Assembly: GCA_032622095.1 (NCBI GenBank)
Contig: CP136064.1
Location: 184,248,209-184,312,208 of the forward strand
DNA length: 64,000 bases
DNA from: Siphonodentalium dalli
Lineage: Eukaryota; Mollusca; Scaphopoda; Gadilida; Siphonodentaliidae
Direction of reading: 5' to 3'
In this document: positions 1 through 11,173 of the stretch, in pieces
Layout: every line of letters starts with the position of its first letter
Position numbering within the stretch: the first letter of the stretch is position 1
Notes under the pieces: generated by a model
Databases searched by the model: none
What the model was told of the DNA's origin: nothing
What the model saw: the letters and a program-made list of their open reading frames with translations, nothing else
Program-made: the position numbers and the translations under genes

Positions 1-425
1 AATCAAAATATGTACCCTAAGGGGTTCGCCAAATTACAATGAGCATTTACTATAGAAAACGTTGTTGATAGATTGATCTTGCATTGTTTAATAGATGGAA
101 CTCAATTTTGGTATGTAGGGTTTTTCAGACGCGATGAATCGGATAGAATTATTACAGAGTTGCTGAGATGGTTCAAAATGTGACACTGACGCTGTAGCCA
201 CCACACGAACGGGAAGTATATCTCACCGGCGATAGAATGATTGCTGTAGGCCTATGTAACAGAAACAATTGATTTTCAAATTGTTTTCAGCTTTTAGTGA
301 GGCTTTGACATCTGCTTTTTTCGTAGATTGTTTATTGTAAACGTCATCTCATTTACAAAATTTGTTAGGTCCCCCACCACCTCAGATAACAACATCATAT
401 ATTTAATCCACCAGCAAAATTAATG
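1..425. other. Flank left of hAT element, no gene seen
   Basis: AT-rich sequence with no convincing coding frame and no inverted repeat I could recognise. It ends at the host side of the hAT insertion. Confidence 0.5.
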
Positions 426-796
426 TCTAAAACCAGGGTTTCCGCTACTACGGCAGGCCGGCCGTCAAGCGGCCTCATTCCCCTCCCCAATAATGACCCG
501 GCGAGCTCAAACCTCTGTTCCCGGGAATGTGGCCACCGGCACTGGGCGATTAACATGTGCACTTTATGCCTATACGTTGCATGGGTCACCCATGAAAAGT
601 TGTCTACACAGTCCCCTATCGTAATGCTTTGTCGGCATAAGTCAAAGACAAACCAATCGTCACATCAAAGGGACCGTTGCCGACAAAGAAAACTGCCCAC
701 GCACTCGGTTCCCGTGACATCACGTCTCATGTTATATTGAAGTTTTAGTTGAATACTTTCAAAATTTGCGAGCGGTCCGTTTAAACAAAGTTAATT

Positions 797-3217
797 ATGA
801 GTCACAAAGATGGATTATACAAAAGAAAACTGCGACCAAACGATGCCCAAGGATCGGCAAAAATAACTGCGTTTTATACTACTGGGCGACCTGGAAACTT
901 GCCGACCGACGATGCGCCAAACTCTACGAACGTAGTTTCTGATGCAACAGATGATCGACAATGTATTGCTTCAACGTCGACTGGAGCGAACATAGTTTCC
1001 GATATGGTAGATGATAGCCAAGGTATTGATACTATTGATTCGACATCTACTCGAGGTGGTTTGTCTGTCTCGTCACGTCGAAAATGGATGGAGATCTTCC
1101 CGTGGGCAAATTACAGTATAGAGAAAGGGGGGTGGATTTGCTCCCTATGTTCCCGGTGGCGCCGTTCTCTGCCCAGAATGCAACAAATCGGTCTGTCCTG
1201 GGTGGACACAGGGGTTCGACAGACTGACCATCCACATAGACAGTTTGAAAGGCATGTGAATTCTACCGATCACGTAGATTGTGTTCAGGCGAGCGTTGAC
1301 TTTGCCGCTTCAGCTACTTCGGGAAATGTGATGCAACAAATGCAAGTCGCATCAAACACCACACGAGGCGCGAACAGAGAGAAGATTAGATGCATTTTCA
1401 AATGCATGGAGTTACTTGCAAAACGGAATTGGGCGTATTCCAATTCAATGTTAGACATAGCAGATTTACTAGAGGACTTGGGGGTCAACTTGAAACTTCC
1501 GGGAAATGTCAGTTATATGTCCCACCAATCCAATGAACAAATGATTGGTTGTATGAGTGAGTATGTGGAGGAGGAAGCATGGAGGGATATAAGAGACGCC
1601 CGCTTTGTCACTATCCTGGCAGATGAATCAACAGACGCTTCTGATATCCAACAATTCGCTATAGTAGGTAGATGTGTGAATGCACATGGGATTGTAGTTG
1701 AACATTTATTATCCCTCGTCCCATTGTCGAATGCATATGCTGCTACGATGTTCGAAGCAATTCGGGAACTTTTTTCACTGAATAACGTTGACATGCACCA
1801 CATATTCTTCGTTGCACTCGATGGAACAAATGCTATGTCGGGGGAGAAAGGAGGTTTACAACGAATGATTAGACATGAATCGCCTTTCAGCAAATATATA
1901 AACTGTCGATGCCATCGCCTCGCTTTAACATTTGTGCATCTAATGAAAAAATTCCCAGACATTCGATTTGTTGATAGCACACTGATGACATTATGGAAAA
2001 CTTTCGACAAATCGCCTAAGAAGTTAGCTGTGTTCATGACCGCACAAGAGGCATCTGAGAAAAAACCATTAAGGCTAGTTTTGCCGTCAACAACCAGGTG
2101 GCTATCTCACCGGGACTGCTGTATTCAAATTTTTGACAGATATAATGAAATACTTGATGCATTAGATTCAATATATTCAGATACCAGTGACGCCGAAGTC
2201 TTGGGATTGAAATTGCATCTTACAGACTCCAAATTTGTGTTGATGTGGCTGCTTCTCTGTGATGTCTTGATGGTGACAGGAAAACTGAACAAAACACTTC
2301 AAAACCAGGACCTGAACTTTACTGCAATTCCGAAACTTGTTTCAGTTGCCCAAGGAGACTTGGACCGCATATTAGCACATTTGAAATCAAACTGTGATAC
2401 GAATCCAAACCAATCACCCACCCCGCATTTCGATGAAGCAAGGAAATTCTTAGACGACGTATCTGTCAGGAGGCACGGTGCGAGAGTCTCCAGGAATAGG
2501 CCTCAGACGACTGAGGTAGAAACATTCGTGTCTGGGACTGCTACTGAACTTATATCAGCACTGAAAGTTGAACTGGAGACGGCCTTCGACTCAGCAAGTT
2601 TGTTGCATAGCTTCGGCATTTTTGACCCGCGAAATGTGCCTGATGATTTCAGCAAATATGGGGACGAAAGCCTCGTCGAACTCCTCGATTTTTACGGAAA
2701 CACGCGAGATGACATGTACAAAGGTGATTGCATGACTGCTTTGCCAGCGATCAATAAATTGGAAGCCACCAGACAGTTCCCACGTTTCGTTGATCTCATG
2801 CGAACATTTAAACAAGAATACTGGAATCGGGTAACGTCTGAAGCATCAGCAATGCCTACATCCACACAAGTTCAGAAAAGGGAGAAGGAAAAAAAAATGA
2901 AGTCGCGTGATACATATACGCCAAATAAGTTTCTCGTGGACCTTACGAGGAGTAATCTGCTTGATTCATTTCCACAGTGTACCAAACTCCTTCAGATGAC
3001 ATCCATAATTCCAGCAGGCACATCTTCGGTGGAGAGATTGTTCAGTTTAATGAACGACATAAAGTCGGACACACGAACTCGCCTCAAGTCAAAATCGCTG
3101 GAGGGACTTATGAGAATTTCAAGACGCATTTCATCTGACGGGAAGTTTCGAGATGCTGAATGGGACATCATTATTGATAAGTTTAAGAGCTTAACTGATC
3201 GGAAGATTGATTTCTAA
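797..3217 (+). CDS. hAT family transposase, intact (806 aa)
   Basis: Cut-and-paste DNA transposase expected to bind its element's ends and act in the nucleus. The protein resembles the ZNF862-like hAT-derived group. In order it shows: a disordered Thr/Ser/Asp-rich N terminus (residues 1-90); a BED/TTF-like zinc finger with C115, C118, H153 and H159; an RNase H-like core with the first catalytic Asp in the DESTD motif (D276), the second in LDGTNAMSG (D342), the conserved CxxH-type motif CRCH (C370-H373) and the conserved Trp in TTRW (W435); an all-alpha insertion; and a C-terminal hATC dimerisation region. In that last region SSVERLFS carries the third acidic residue, E746. I chose the first ATG of the frame, which comes after the 5' leader. 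No internal stop or frameshift is seen and the length is normal for the family, so the enzyme could be functional. Family assignment is from motifs only. Confidence 0.92.
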   Translation: MSHKDGLYKRKLRPNDAQGSAKITAFYTTGRPGNLPTDDAPNSTNVVSDATDDRQCIASTSTGANIVSDMVDDSQGIDTIDSTSTRGGLSVSSRRKWMEIFPWANYSIEKGGWICSLCSRWRRSLPRMQQIGLSWVDTGVRQTDHPHRQFERHVNSTDHVDCVQASVDFAASATSGNVMQQMQVASNTTRGANREKIRCIFKCMELLAKRNWAYSNSMLDIADLLEDLGVNLKLPGNVSYMSHQSNEQMIGCMSEYVEEEAWRDIRDARFVTILADESTDASDIQQFAIVGRCVNAHGIVVEHLLSLVPLSNAYAATMFEAIRELFSLNNVDMHHIFFVALDGTNAMSGEKGGLQRMIRHESPFSKYINCRCHRLALTFVHLMKKFPDIRFVDSTLMTLWKTFDKSPKKLAVFMTAQEASEKKPLRLVLPSTTRWLSHRDCCIQIFDRYNEILDALDSIYSDTSDAEVLGLKLHLTDSKFVLMWLLLCDVLMVTGKLNKTLQNQDLNFTAIPKLVSVAQGDLDRILAHLKSNCDTNPNQSPTPHFDEARKFLDDVSVRRHGARVSRNRPQTTEVETFVSGTATELISALKVELETAFDSASLLHSFGIFDPRNVPDDFSKYGDESLVELLDFYGNTRDDMYKGDCMTALPAINKLEATRQFPRFVDLMRTFKQEYWNRVTSEASAMPTSTQVQKREKEKKMKSRDTYTPNKFLVDLTRSNLLDSFPQCTKLLQMTSIIPAGTSSVERLFSLMNDIKSDTRTRLKSKSLEGLMRISRRISSDGKFRDAEWDIIIDKFKSLTDRKIDF

Positions 3218-3487
3218 AAACGAAATGTTGTCAGTGAACGGTTGTTGTTTAAAATTAACAGACTGTATTAGCCGAGTACAAGTTTTGTTGTTTTTCATTT
3301 TTGATTCAATATGTTGAGCGAACATGAATCGCAGTATTTGATTAAAAATAGTTTTGTTCTTCACATGAATATTCCCTACCGCCACGCACGGCTACATGTA
3401 CCAACTCAAAGTGCCAGGCAGAATCCAGTCCCCTGCTACGCTGGCCTGATCGCTGTCATCACAAACACAAAATATGAACTAATCACT

Positions 3488-3620
3488 ATTTGTTTTTATT
3501 TTTGTCGGTTATAATTCATTCTGTATTTTTCTGAGAAACTGTCCAAGAATTTTCATTTATGTATTGCTCGATCAAGCCAGAATGAATTATAACTGACAAA
3601 ATACTTAAAATAAAACAAAT
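3488..3620. repeat. Short inverted repeat in hAT trailer
   Basis: Two arms of about 40 bases, both built around TATAATTCATTCTG or its complement, surround a 55-base centre. It may be a small MITE nested in the transposon, or a structure at the 3' end of the transposase transcript. Confidence 0.6.
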
Positions 3621-3948
3621 GTTAAAAACTAGATTTAATTACGAAAATGCCCGTGTTGGCAGCGCCCAAACCAGCGTAGCGAGGGGAATGACCTCTTGGT
3701 TACCAACTACCGGTATGCTTCAGAATATCGGTACGAAAAACAGCCGGTACGAAATCCGGTTCACATTCTGATACCCTTGACCTTTGAACAGCGATGATGG
3801 AGATACTAAATTAATAACTAAATAATTTGGTGTCAAAAAACATGCGCTGTTTCAATTTACTTTATCCACGTAGCTTCAACGTTCCTATTTCATGTCTTAG
3901 GTGCAAGGAAATTGCTTCTTTTCACTGACAAACATCAAAATTTTCGCC

Positions 3949-3977
3949 CGACGGAGCGAACCATGGTCGCCCCGTCG
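3949..3977. repeat. Subterminal near-palindrome of hAT element
   Basis: A 29-base imperfect palindrome centred on CCATGG, with arms CGACGG and CCGTCG. It lies about 60 bases inside the right terminal repeat. Its position suggests a transposase-binding site, but that is inference. Confidence 0.5.
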
Positions 3978-4127
3978 CGTTGAGTGTTTCCCCCCCCCAA
4001 ATACGGCCTCAGTTATTTATCCCTAGCGGAAACCCTGAAAACACTACAGAATAAACTACTTAGATGGCCACAGAAACCACAAGATTTGTAATATTATGCA
4101 ATTGGTGTTAATTTCAAGTCCTCGATC

Positions 4128-4141
4128 GTTGCCATGGCAAC
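4128..4141. promoter_or_regulatory. Perfect X-box-like palindrome (RFX-type)
   Basis: GTTGCCATGGCAAC is a perfect 14-base palindrome. It matches the form of an RFX X-box, GTNRCC followed by RGYAAC with no spacer. No gene start is visible next to it, so function is unproven. Confidence 0.35.
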
Positions 4142-6065
4142 ATGGAATTTTGGAGCTATGATGACCCTCTAGTATCGGACATGATGTTTCAAAATATGTC
4201 ATGAGTAGGACCTATACTTGCAATGCCAATGGTAAATTCGATTTTGTCCAATATTGAATATTCGAACTAAGTATCTAGTTAGTGTAAATAATGGCTTTCC
4301 CCCAGAAAATCTGGCACACAAATATCGCTTTCCCCAGGAAACCTGGCACTGAATGAGTTAACGTTATTGTACACAGTCGTTTGTCATGCTGCAAGGTAAA
4401 ACTTGAACCTACAGTTCTTGTTTTACCATCTCATCACAACAAACTCATGAAGTAACATTAACCTGTTCACACACTTGTGTCATTCTATCTATTTATTACA
4501 CGTCTGTTATTGTAAATCACACCATTCCTCCATTACAGGCAGTTTCATCTTTTTCAAGCCATTTCCACGTGTGTGGAATGGAATGACATTGACCTGTTAA
4601 GTTTTGAAAATGTCAATCTGGGAGATTTTTGCTGTAGGTATGCCCAAATATGTTCCAAAAATCATTTTTATGATGAAGAATACATAGTTTTTATGAGTTT
4701 CTATTTGTTTTTATTTTATAAATATATTGACCAAAATAAAATGGTAATGAATGTCCTGCTGGTAATTGTAATAGAGCTGCTGTGAGTGGGAGATACCACC
4801 ATTTATTGAAGAGAAAGAAGCAGACACTTCATATAAACTGAGTGAAAATACTCAGAATTCAACCGAATACAGCCGGATATGCGCGAAACCGAAATACAAA
4901 ATCGGAATAAACTACAAAATGGACTCGTCTTACTGTTTTAAACCCCAAAAGAAATGCACACATTCCACAATTTATTAACAAAATTTAAGAAGCAGAAACA
5001 TTGTTTAATATAAGTAAAAACGAAACTGAGTTATAAGGTTACAACCGGACATGTATGGGTGAAAACGAAAGTACAAAATGACCCGTCTTACTGTTTTACC
5101 CACAAACGAAATGGTCACATTCCGTTCGCAATGCATACCACTAATCCGTTATTGAGAAATGTTCATCAATGAGGCCTAACAATACAGCTGCACACTTGTG
5201 ATTATACATATTGTATACTATAACAACACCCTTTATACATGTGGCTTCACCAGAGTGTGAAAATCAATTAATATCAGTCACAGTTCACCACTGATCAGTC
5301 TTCAATCAGAGGGAACATCAAAAGTGAATGTTGATGTGTTGGTTTTTTACGGTACCGGAAATAAGGAAATCCCTGTCATTTGGGGAATCCCCGCAATTTC
5401 CCCGATTCGAAAAATAAAAAAACATCGGTTTTGCTGAATCCGGGAGAAATTGGGGGTTATCCGTAATTGCGGAAATTCCGTGGCAATCCGGGAGTCTCAC
5501 GGACAATCTGTGAAACAACAGCTCTGATGCCCGTATGAATCAGCGACTGACTCAATCTAATGAACCTTCGGGGTTCATGCAGTTTTCTGAATTTTTCTCA
5601 CGGTCAAAATCCCATGATCACATTGAAACTGCCATTCATTTCTTATATGAAACAATAAACACATCATACTGAGCCATAGCCTTCACCGATTCTATTATTT
5701 ATATATAATCATTTTTATTCCTCAGCTTTATTGTACACAGTGGCTGGGTAAAGACAGTATAATATGTGGAGGCACATACCACAATATGGCCAGAATTATT
5801 GACAGAAGCACACTAAATGTATGTATGCATAAACCAACACTAAAATTGTTATTCACTGTTCTTTGGGGATCCAAATAAACTTACCCCTATGTTTATTATT
5901 TTTGTCAAAATAGTCACACCCCTATGGTGCTTATTTGAACCCCTACGTTTATTAATTTCTAGAAATCACAAATTCAGAAATGATTCCATTTTCACTTTGT
6001 TTCATTTGCTGATACAATTTAATGAATCATTAGCCTAATAATTTTGTCAAGTCAAATATTGGGAA
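4142..6065. other. No gene seen
   Basis: AT-rich spacer with only short chance ORFs. 4860-5110 contains two loosely similar stretches with the phrases CCGGATATG/CCGGACATG and CGTCTTACTGTTTTA, about 180 bases apart. They are probably an old local duplication. Confidence 0.45.
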
Positions 6066-6126
6066 TTAACTTCTTCTAAATTATATACTAGTACCATATC
6101 ACAACAGCTCCATGCCTCAGTACACA
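6066..6126 (+). repeat. Direct repeat copy 1, left of long foldback
   Basis: About 60 bases starting TTAACTTCTTCTAAA and running to CCATGCCTCAGTA are repeated almost exactly at 7370-7428. The two copies bracket the foldback element at 6263-7154. Confidence 0.75.
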
Positions 6127-6262
6127 GGTATTAGGCACAAATGTTTTTGTTTTTGTTTTTAATAAAAATCTCGGAAAGGTATCTATATCATTTTTGATAG
6201 AGGTCACCATTTTTCTCTACAAAAGCAACATTTTATTTTTTATTGATCTGTAATTGCAGCAC

Positions 6263-7154
6263 TATGTGACCAAATAATCATAGTTTTCAAAAAAGTTTGG
6301 TTCGCCGTCGTATTTGAGATTAGTGAACATAGAAAAACATTTAAAGTTGATAAATCAAATTTATTTGGTTGGTACCTGAAACGTCCGTCCAATGAAAAAT
6401 AAAAAAATAAAACAATCCAACCCCTAAATCACCGAAATCTATACTCTAATCATCAAACTAAATAGCCCTATTGTCAAACAGACGTTGTTTCACGAAGGAC
6501 AGCTAATTTGGGTGTGGTACTCAGCATACATCAAGTTTAATAACGATTTTTGTCTTTTTTTCCGTCAGTTTTACAGATTTCTTTTCGCGGGAGGCCATTT
6601 TTAAAGTGCGAAACAAACTCGAGAAACGCTGCAGGAAATGACTCCAAAATAAAATAATTTTACATCGATAAAAAAAAATGTTTTTATCTAATTCCTTATC
6701 TAGTGGGTATTATATATCCACCGCATGATTTTTGTCATTAAGAATGCCGGATATCAATTAAAAGAGATATTAAAATTAATTTAATAAAGTTCAAGTTAGT
6801 TTCGCTTTCATTTTTGCAAAATGGCCTCCCGCGAAAAGAAATCTGTAAAACTGACGAAAAAAAAGGACATAAATCGTTATTAAACTCGATGTATGTTGAG
6901 TACCACCCCCAAATTAGCTGTACTTCATGAAACAACGTCTGTTTGACAATAGAGCTATTTAGTTTGATGATAATAGTATAGATTTCGGTGATTTAGGGGT
7001 TGGATTATTTTATTTTTTTATTTTTCATTGGACGGACGTTTCGGGTACCAAAAAATAAATTCATTGACAACTTCAAATGATTTTCTATGCTCACTTGTTT
7101 AAAGTATGACGGAAAGCTAAACTTTAACCAAAAATATGATTACTTGGGCACATA
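6263..7154. mobile_element. Long foldback (inverted-repeat) element, 892 bp
   Basis: Two arms of about 360 bases, 6263-6630 and 6785-7154, are reverse complements with scattered changes. Both contain CGCGGGAGGCCATTTT or its complement near the centre and GGACGGACGTTTC or its complement near the outer third. The roughly 150-base centre is AT-rich. No coding capacity is seen. It is probably a non-autonomous foldback transposon; no clear target duplication was found. Confidence 0.8.
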
Positions 7155-7277
7155 TTATAAATGCTAGAATTCCAGATAAATTTGATAAAAAACATTAGCT
7201 TTTGTGAGGATGATTTTTGACCTCCTATTTTCACTATCAGCCTTGATACTTACCTTAATATATATATATATATTATA

Positions 7278-7677
7278 AACAAGTTGTTTTAAGATTATCA
7301 TCTTCTGTGTTTGTGCACATCAAGAGTTATCCCTCTTTGTTTATGTGAAAATGTTAATGTTAAAATGACTTAACTTCTTCTAAAGTATATACTAGTACCA
7401 TATCACTACAGCTCCATGCCTCAGTATATATAACAAATTGTTTTAAGATTATCATCTTCTGTGTTTGTGCACTTCAAGAGTTATCCCTCTTTGTTTATCT
7501 GAAAATGTTGTATTTCCGTACGTCCACTCATGTATCTCAGCCATGGGTTATTGGATTCTGTTGAAATTTGGTATTGAGGTTTGGCATCAGGAGGGCTTTC
7601 AAAAGATGGTTCAGTTATGTTGTTTGCATTTTCCGTTAAGAGTTATCCCTCTTTGTTCATCTGAAAATTTTGAATAG
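7278..7677 (+). repeat. Local tandem repeat, about 153-bp period
   Basis: The stretch around CATCTTCTGTGTTTGTGCAC followed by AGAGTTATCCCTCTTTGT occurs at 7278 and 7431, with a third partial copy of the second phrase near 7638. The second copy of the 60-base direct repeat (7370-7428) lies inside the first unit. The 70-residue ORF through it is a by-product. Confidence 0.65.
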
Positions 7678-7680
7678 GTA

Positions 7681-7888
7681 GCCTCACATAAAGACGCATA
7701 TATTAGAGAATGCACTGGTCAGTGTAAATATTGTTAGTCCAATTAATTCTCTTATATTTGTGAGACTTGCATTTTCAGATAAAAAAAGAGGGATAACTCA
7801 TTGCGAGACTCGCATACATTGTATAAGAGGATGCATTGGCACAACATTTTCCCAAAATTTCAGGAAGCTATAGTCATGGAAGGGTTAA
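7681..7888. mobile_element. TTAA MITE family C, degraded copy
   Basis: It carries the family C hallmarks: a TGCATTGGCACA-type block, the palindrome around ATTCTCTTATAT, and the right end GTCATGGAAGGGTTAA (TTAA at 7885-7888). The left end has decayed. Confidence 0.6.
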
Positions 7889-7958
7889 AATAATGCTCAA
7901 AGTGCTCATTGCAAATTTTATTTTGTTCTTCTCTGGTGTTTTTTTTGGGTAGAAGGAT

Positions 7959-8395
7959 TTGTAAACCAATAAAAAAAAATGGCCTTATTTTATTATAAAA
8001 GTATAGATGAGAATGGTCTGTTATTCATTTGGAGCAGCCCTAAAAGTATGTTGCTGGACATTTGCAGAGTGAGGTCCCCAGAGAGTGGATTTAGTGACGC
8101 TACCCTGCACAGTGGGCAAGAATCACTAAATTCACCCTCTGGGGACCTCATTTTTCTTAGGCCCTTTCTTCTCTGGAAATTATCTTTATTATCAAGTTAT
8201 TAACAATTAACAAGTTTTTCAGTTTCTTCAGAAACTTCTTTAGAAAGCTGCTTTTTCTTTTATAGTTTATTTTCTCTATATCCACAAATGGGCAGATGAC
8301 ACAATACATAATCAGGGTCGTTTTGTTGAACTTACTATCTGAACATTTCCTAAAGGAACTACTCGTCAATGAGTATTTAGTAAATAAAGGGTTAA
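7959..8395. mobile_element. TTAA MITE family D, interrupted by family B
   Basis: The left part (7959-8035) has TTATAAAAGTATAGATGAGAATGG. The right part (8306-8395) has GTTGAACTTACTATCTGAAC and ends TAAATAAAGGGTTAA. Both belong to the family D unit seen intact at 38672-38927. Between them sits a family B hairpin, so this is a nested insertion. Confidence 0.6.
8052..8162. mobile_element. Family B foldback, single hairpin
   Basis: Left arm GAGGTCCCCAGAG...GTGGATTTAGTGA and right arm TCACTAAATTCACCCTCT followed by GGGGACCTCA form one hairpin of the family. The second hairpin of the full-length element is missing. Confidence 0.75.
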
Positions 8396-8430
8396 AATGG
8401 GAGTATATTAATATAAAGTCAGTACATGTA

Positions 8431-8545
8431 CAGTAATGCCATAAATATGGGTAACTCTCAGTGAGAGCCATATTTCCGACTAAATCCTGAAAAATTACCC
8501 ATAATTCTGCTGTGGTTAAGGAGTTGATTATTTAGGGCATTACTG
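8431..8545. mobile_element. Mariner-type MITE family A, copy 1 (deleted)
   Basis: Starts CAGTAATGCC and ends GGGCATTACTG, with TA on both sides. At 115 bp it is half the usual length; most of the left arm is lost. Confidence 0.8.
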
Positions 8546-8936
8546 TAGCAAAGAAGGCAATATATTTACATCTTTAAATATTTTTCTTTCCAGACGACTG
8601 GACAATTGGTTGATTTGCCCCAGAGTGTTTACTGCATTGACAACGACAGACAGAGCAACGTCCCAAGAATTGCAATTGGAAGTAGTAATCATATGTATTT
8701 AGTTAAAGGAGAAAAACCACACGAGAGGAACACGTGATGTGATGGCCAGCAAACTTTGATTGAATTTGAAAATATAGAGAATACACCCATGTTAGCCGAG
8801 TGCACCAAATATCACCACAAGAGGCCGGGACCAGCCTAGAAAATTCAAATTGGGAGAAGTCACTTATAGATTATAAGGGAGAAATGGATTGTTATTAAGG
8901 AGGTGTTATAAAGGCTGATATTCAATTTTCTCACTA

Positions 8937-9335
8937 AATGACCTTTCTGTGATCCAATAAGTATTATGCAATACAATAGTCGGATTTATAAAACCATTTT
9001 ATCACATAATTAGCCCAGACTCATATTTTTAATAAGACACACATGTATTATTGGCATACTCAGTAAGATCTTACTGCAATGATGTCGATGTAACTTTATT
9101 ATTATGTTAATTAGAATATAATTATGATATTCGATTTGTTTTGGGTTATAAATTGTTGACTGTGAGAAAAACATGGGTGATAAAGGTGGTTGAAAACATG
9201 AACAGTCTCATTTAAAATGAAGTATATTTGTTCTTGAAGGTGTCTTTACTTCCTCTTTGGTTGTGATAAGGAAATCAATATATTTTTTTAACCCCAGCTG
9301 TTTCGAGATAATATTTCCTTGCTAAAATGTGATTA
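8937..9335 (+). repeat. Diverged dispersed repeat, copy 1
   Basis: Matches 40370-40745 in the same orientation. Shared blocks include ACATGTATTAT, TATAATTATGATATTC, and GGTGTCTTTACTTCC followed by TCTTTGGTTGTGATAAGG. It has no ORF. It may be an old transposon fragment or a segmental duplication. Confidence 0.75.
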
Positions 9336-9609
9336 TATGATAAAATGGATCTCAATTTTCATTGTAAAACAGTGTATTCAAATAGTATACTGTATTTGTG
9401 GTTTCACTCAAACAAACATAAATTATTTATAGAATAACAACTACGAATTCAAATGTATAACATTTTAATAATTTATTAATTTGAATGTCAATAGACAATA
9501 TGGTAATCATTGCAGCTTCAATGAGATAGTAATCGAACTATAATGTCGCAGCATACAAATTTTATAACATAATTGGAATTGGAAATCCGATCTTTTGTCA
9601 ACTAACAAC

Positions 9610-9905
9610 TTAACAAGAGCCTTTCTGTTAATTGAGAATTTCAGGGTAAAAAATTTGGCAATAAACCTGACTATTTCCCATTGGGAATGGGGCTCATTTT
9701 CAGCCCCTGACAGTACCTAAAAAAAATCCCTGTGACGAGTGCTTAAAACCACAGTACTTTTTTTTTCATTGAAAAAACAATAACAAACCACTTGGTGAAA
9801 ATACTCGGCTTCTATGGGTGTATTTTATTTATACCATAATCACTATTATTTATTTGTTCTGCAAATTTAACTACCATACAGTATTGCTATTCTGTTGGTT
9901 ACTTT
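9610..9905 (+). repeat. Diverged repeat related to 27409-27620
   Basis: The stretch with GTGTATTTTATTTATACCATAAT and TTATTTGTTCTGCAAATT resembles 27540-27600. The upstream part with GTTAAAACCACA-like phrases also recurs there. Confidence 0.5.
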
Positions 9906-9924
9906 TTAATTTAATACATACACA

Positions 9925-10087
9925 TTATCGGTACAATGAAGTGATATGGGCTGCAGTATCACGCCGAGTTGACGATGTCAGATCGCCGTATCAAACGAGC
10001 TGCCGCAGGCAGCGAGTTTGATGCGGCGATCTGACATCGTCAACGAGACGTGATACTGCAGCCCATATCACTTCACTGTACCGATAA
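9925..10087. mobile_element. Short foldback element, 163 bp
   Basis: Arms of about 65 bases, TTATCGGTACA... and its complement ending ...CCGATAA, enclose a GC-rich centre with GCTGCCGCAGGCAGC. It forms a near-perfect hairpin. ORFs read through it on both strands are artefacts. Confidence 0.8.
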
Positions 10088-11173
10088 AGCGTTTTTATAT
10101 GACACATTTTTGGTTCATCCCATGTCACAAAGGGCAAAACTACTTCGTTAATCCATTCCATGTCATCACCCGGGCAAAAGTACTCCATTGAATATTCCGA
10201 GTCATCACCCGAAACTCTCAATTTAAGGCCAAGGTCGAGGAACTATTTTTTGTTGAATTTGGGGGTGATTCGCACAAACGCGTAATAATACAAAACAAAT
10301 CTTTCGTAATAAGTCTTAACAGTTTAATTTTCGAACAAAAACATGTGGATGACAAATAGTTCCCAACTTCCGGTGACCTAATTTCACGGGATACTGATAC
10401 AGAATTCAAAGGATACTGATACGGAATTCATAGAATACCGATACGGCTCACGACCAGACAAGCGTTTTCCGACTGCTCGGAATTTATCGCCAAACAATAG
10501 TGGTATTTGTATTAGTGGTAGTCATATAATAAATATCCCGACTGAATGACCCATCTACATGTACTTGAAGCTGTGAGGAATGTGGGTCAAGCATATAGTA
10601 TGTGATACATAGTTTTACATACTTCTAGGTTATTCAGTGCTCCGCCTAACACAATAAACATTTGACATTTCCACTTAGCTCCTCCACTATAGTCTGCTCC
10701 AGTTTTTTAAATTTCTAGCCTTCCTGAAAAAAAATAAAAAGCCACCATATCCCTGTCAGTCATGACCTCAAAACTCCACTCAGAGAATCACAGCACAGAT
10801 GTTCATGACCTGAATCCATGACACCTGTCAATCACAGGGCCAGTCTGATAAATATCGAGACTCTCATTTCTTTCATCCAGATGTTGATTGTAATGAAACC
10901 ATGGTTTAGTTTGAAGTAGACTGTCACAGGCATTCATGGAAAATTCCATGCTGATGACATCACAACAGGTGTCTCAAAATCAAAGCTTTACAGAAAAGTC
11001 AGTGTGGATGCAATTAACCTTCAAAAACAATAAAAGAAAAAAATATATAGTTTCTGTGTGACCCACTAATATAGTTTATTTCTGGGGCATTTTTAAGCCT
11101 GGTTAGACGTTGTGCTATAATCAATTACCCATATGCTTGGTTCAAACTGATTTAGCTATGATTTTGTGGCATA
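10088..11173. other. No gene seen
   Basis: Spacer with a short threefold repeat of GGATACTGATAC/GAATTC phrases at 10388-10445. Nothing else is supported. Confidence 0.45.

Larger units (their letters stand above)
434..4037 (+). mobile_element. Complete hAT-superfamily DNA transposon
   Basis: The ends are perfect 14-bp inverted repeats, CAGGGTTTCCGCTA at 434-447 and its complement at 4024-4037. The 5 bases aaaac lie directly outside both ends (429-433 and 4038-4042). This fits a 5-bp target duplication, which some hAT groups make in place of the usual 8 bp. The 3.6-kb body carries one long transposase gene on the + strand, a 360-bp leader and an 820-bp trailer. A near-palindrome at 3949-3977 and a small inverted repeat at 3488-3620 lie in the trailer. 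An intact ORF between intact ends suggests a young or recently active copy. The element class is firm; the 5-bp duplication is the weaker part. Confidence 0.88.

Noticed and set aside
423-740. 105-codon ORF left of the transposase
   Set aside because: It starts outside the transposon's left end and reads across the terminal repeat into the leader; no motif, composition unlike the transposase.
8157-8471. 104-codon - strand ORF
   Set aside because: Runs through family D and A repeat remnants; no motif.
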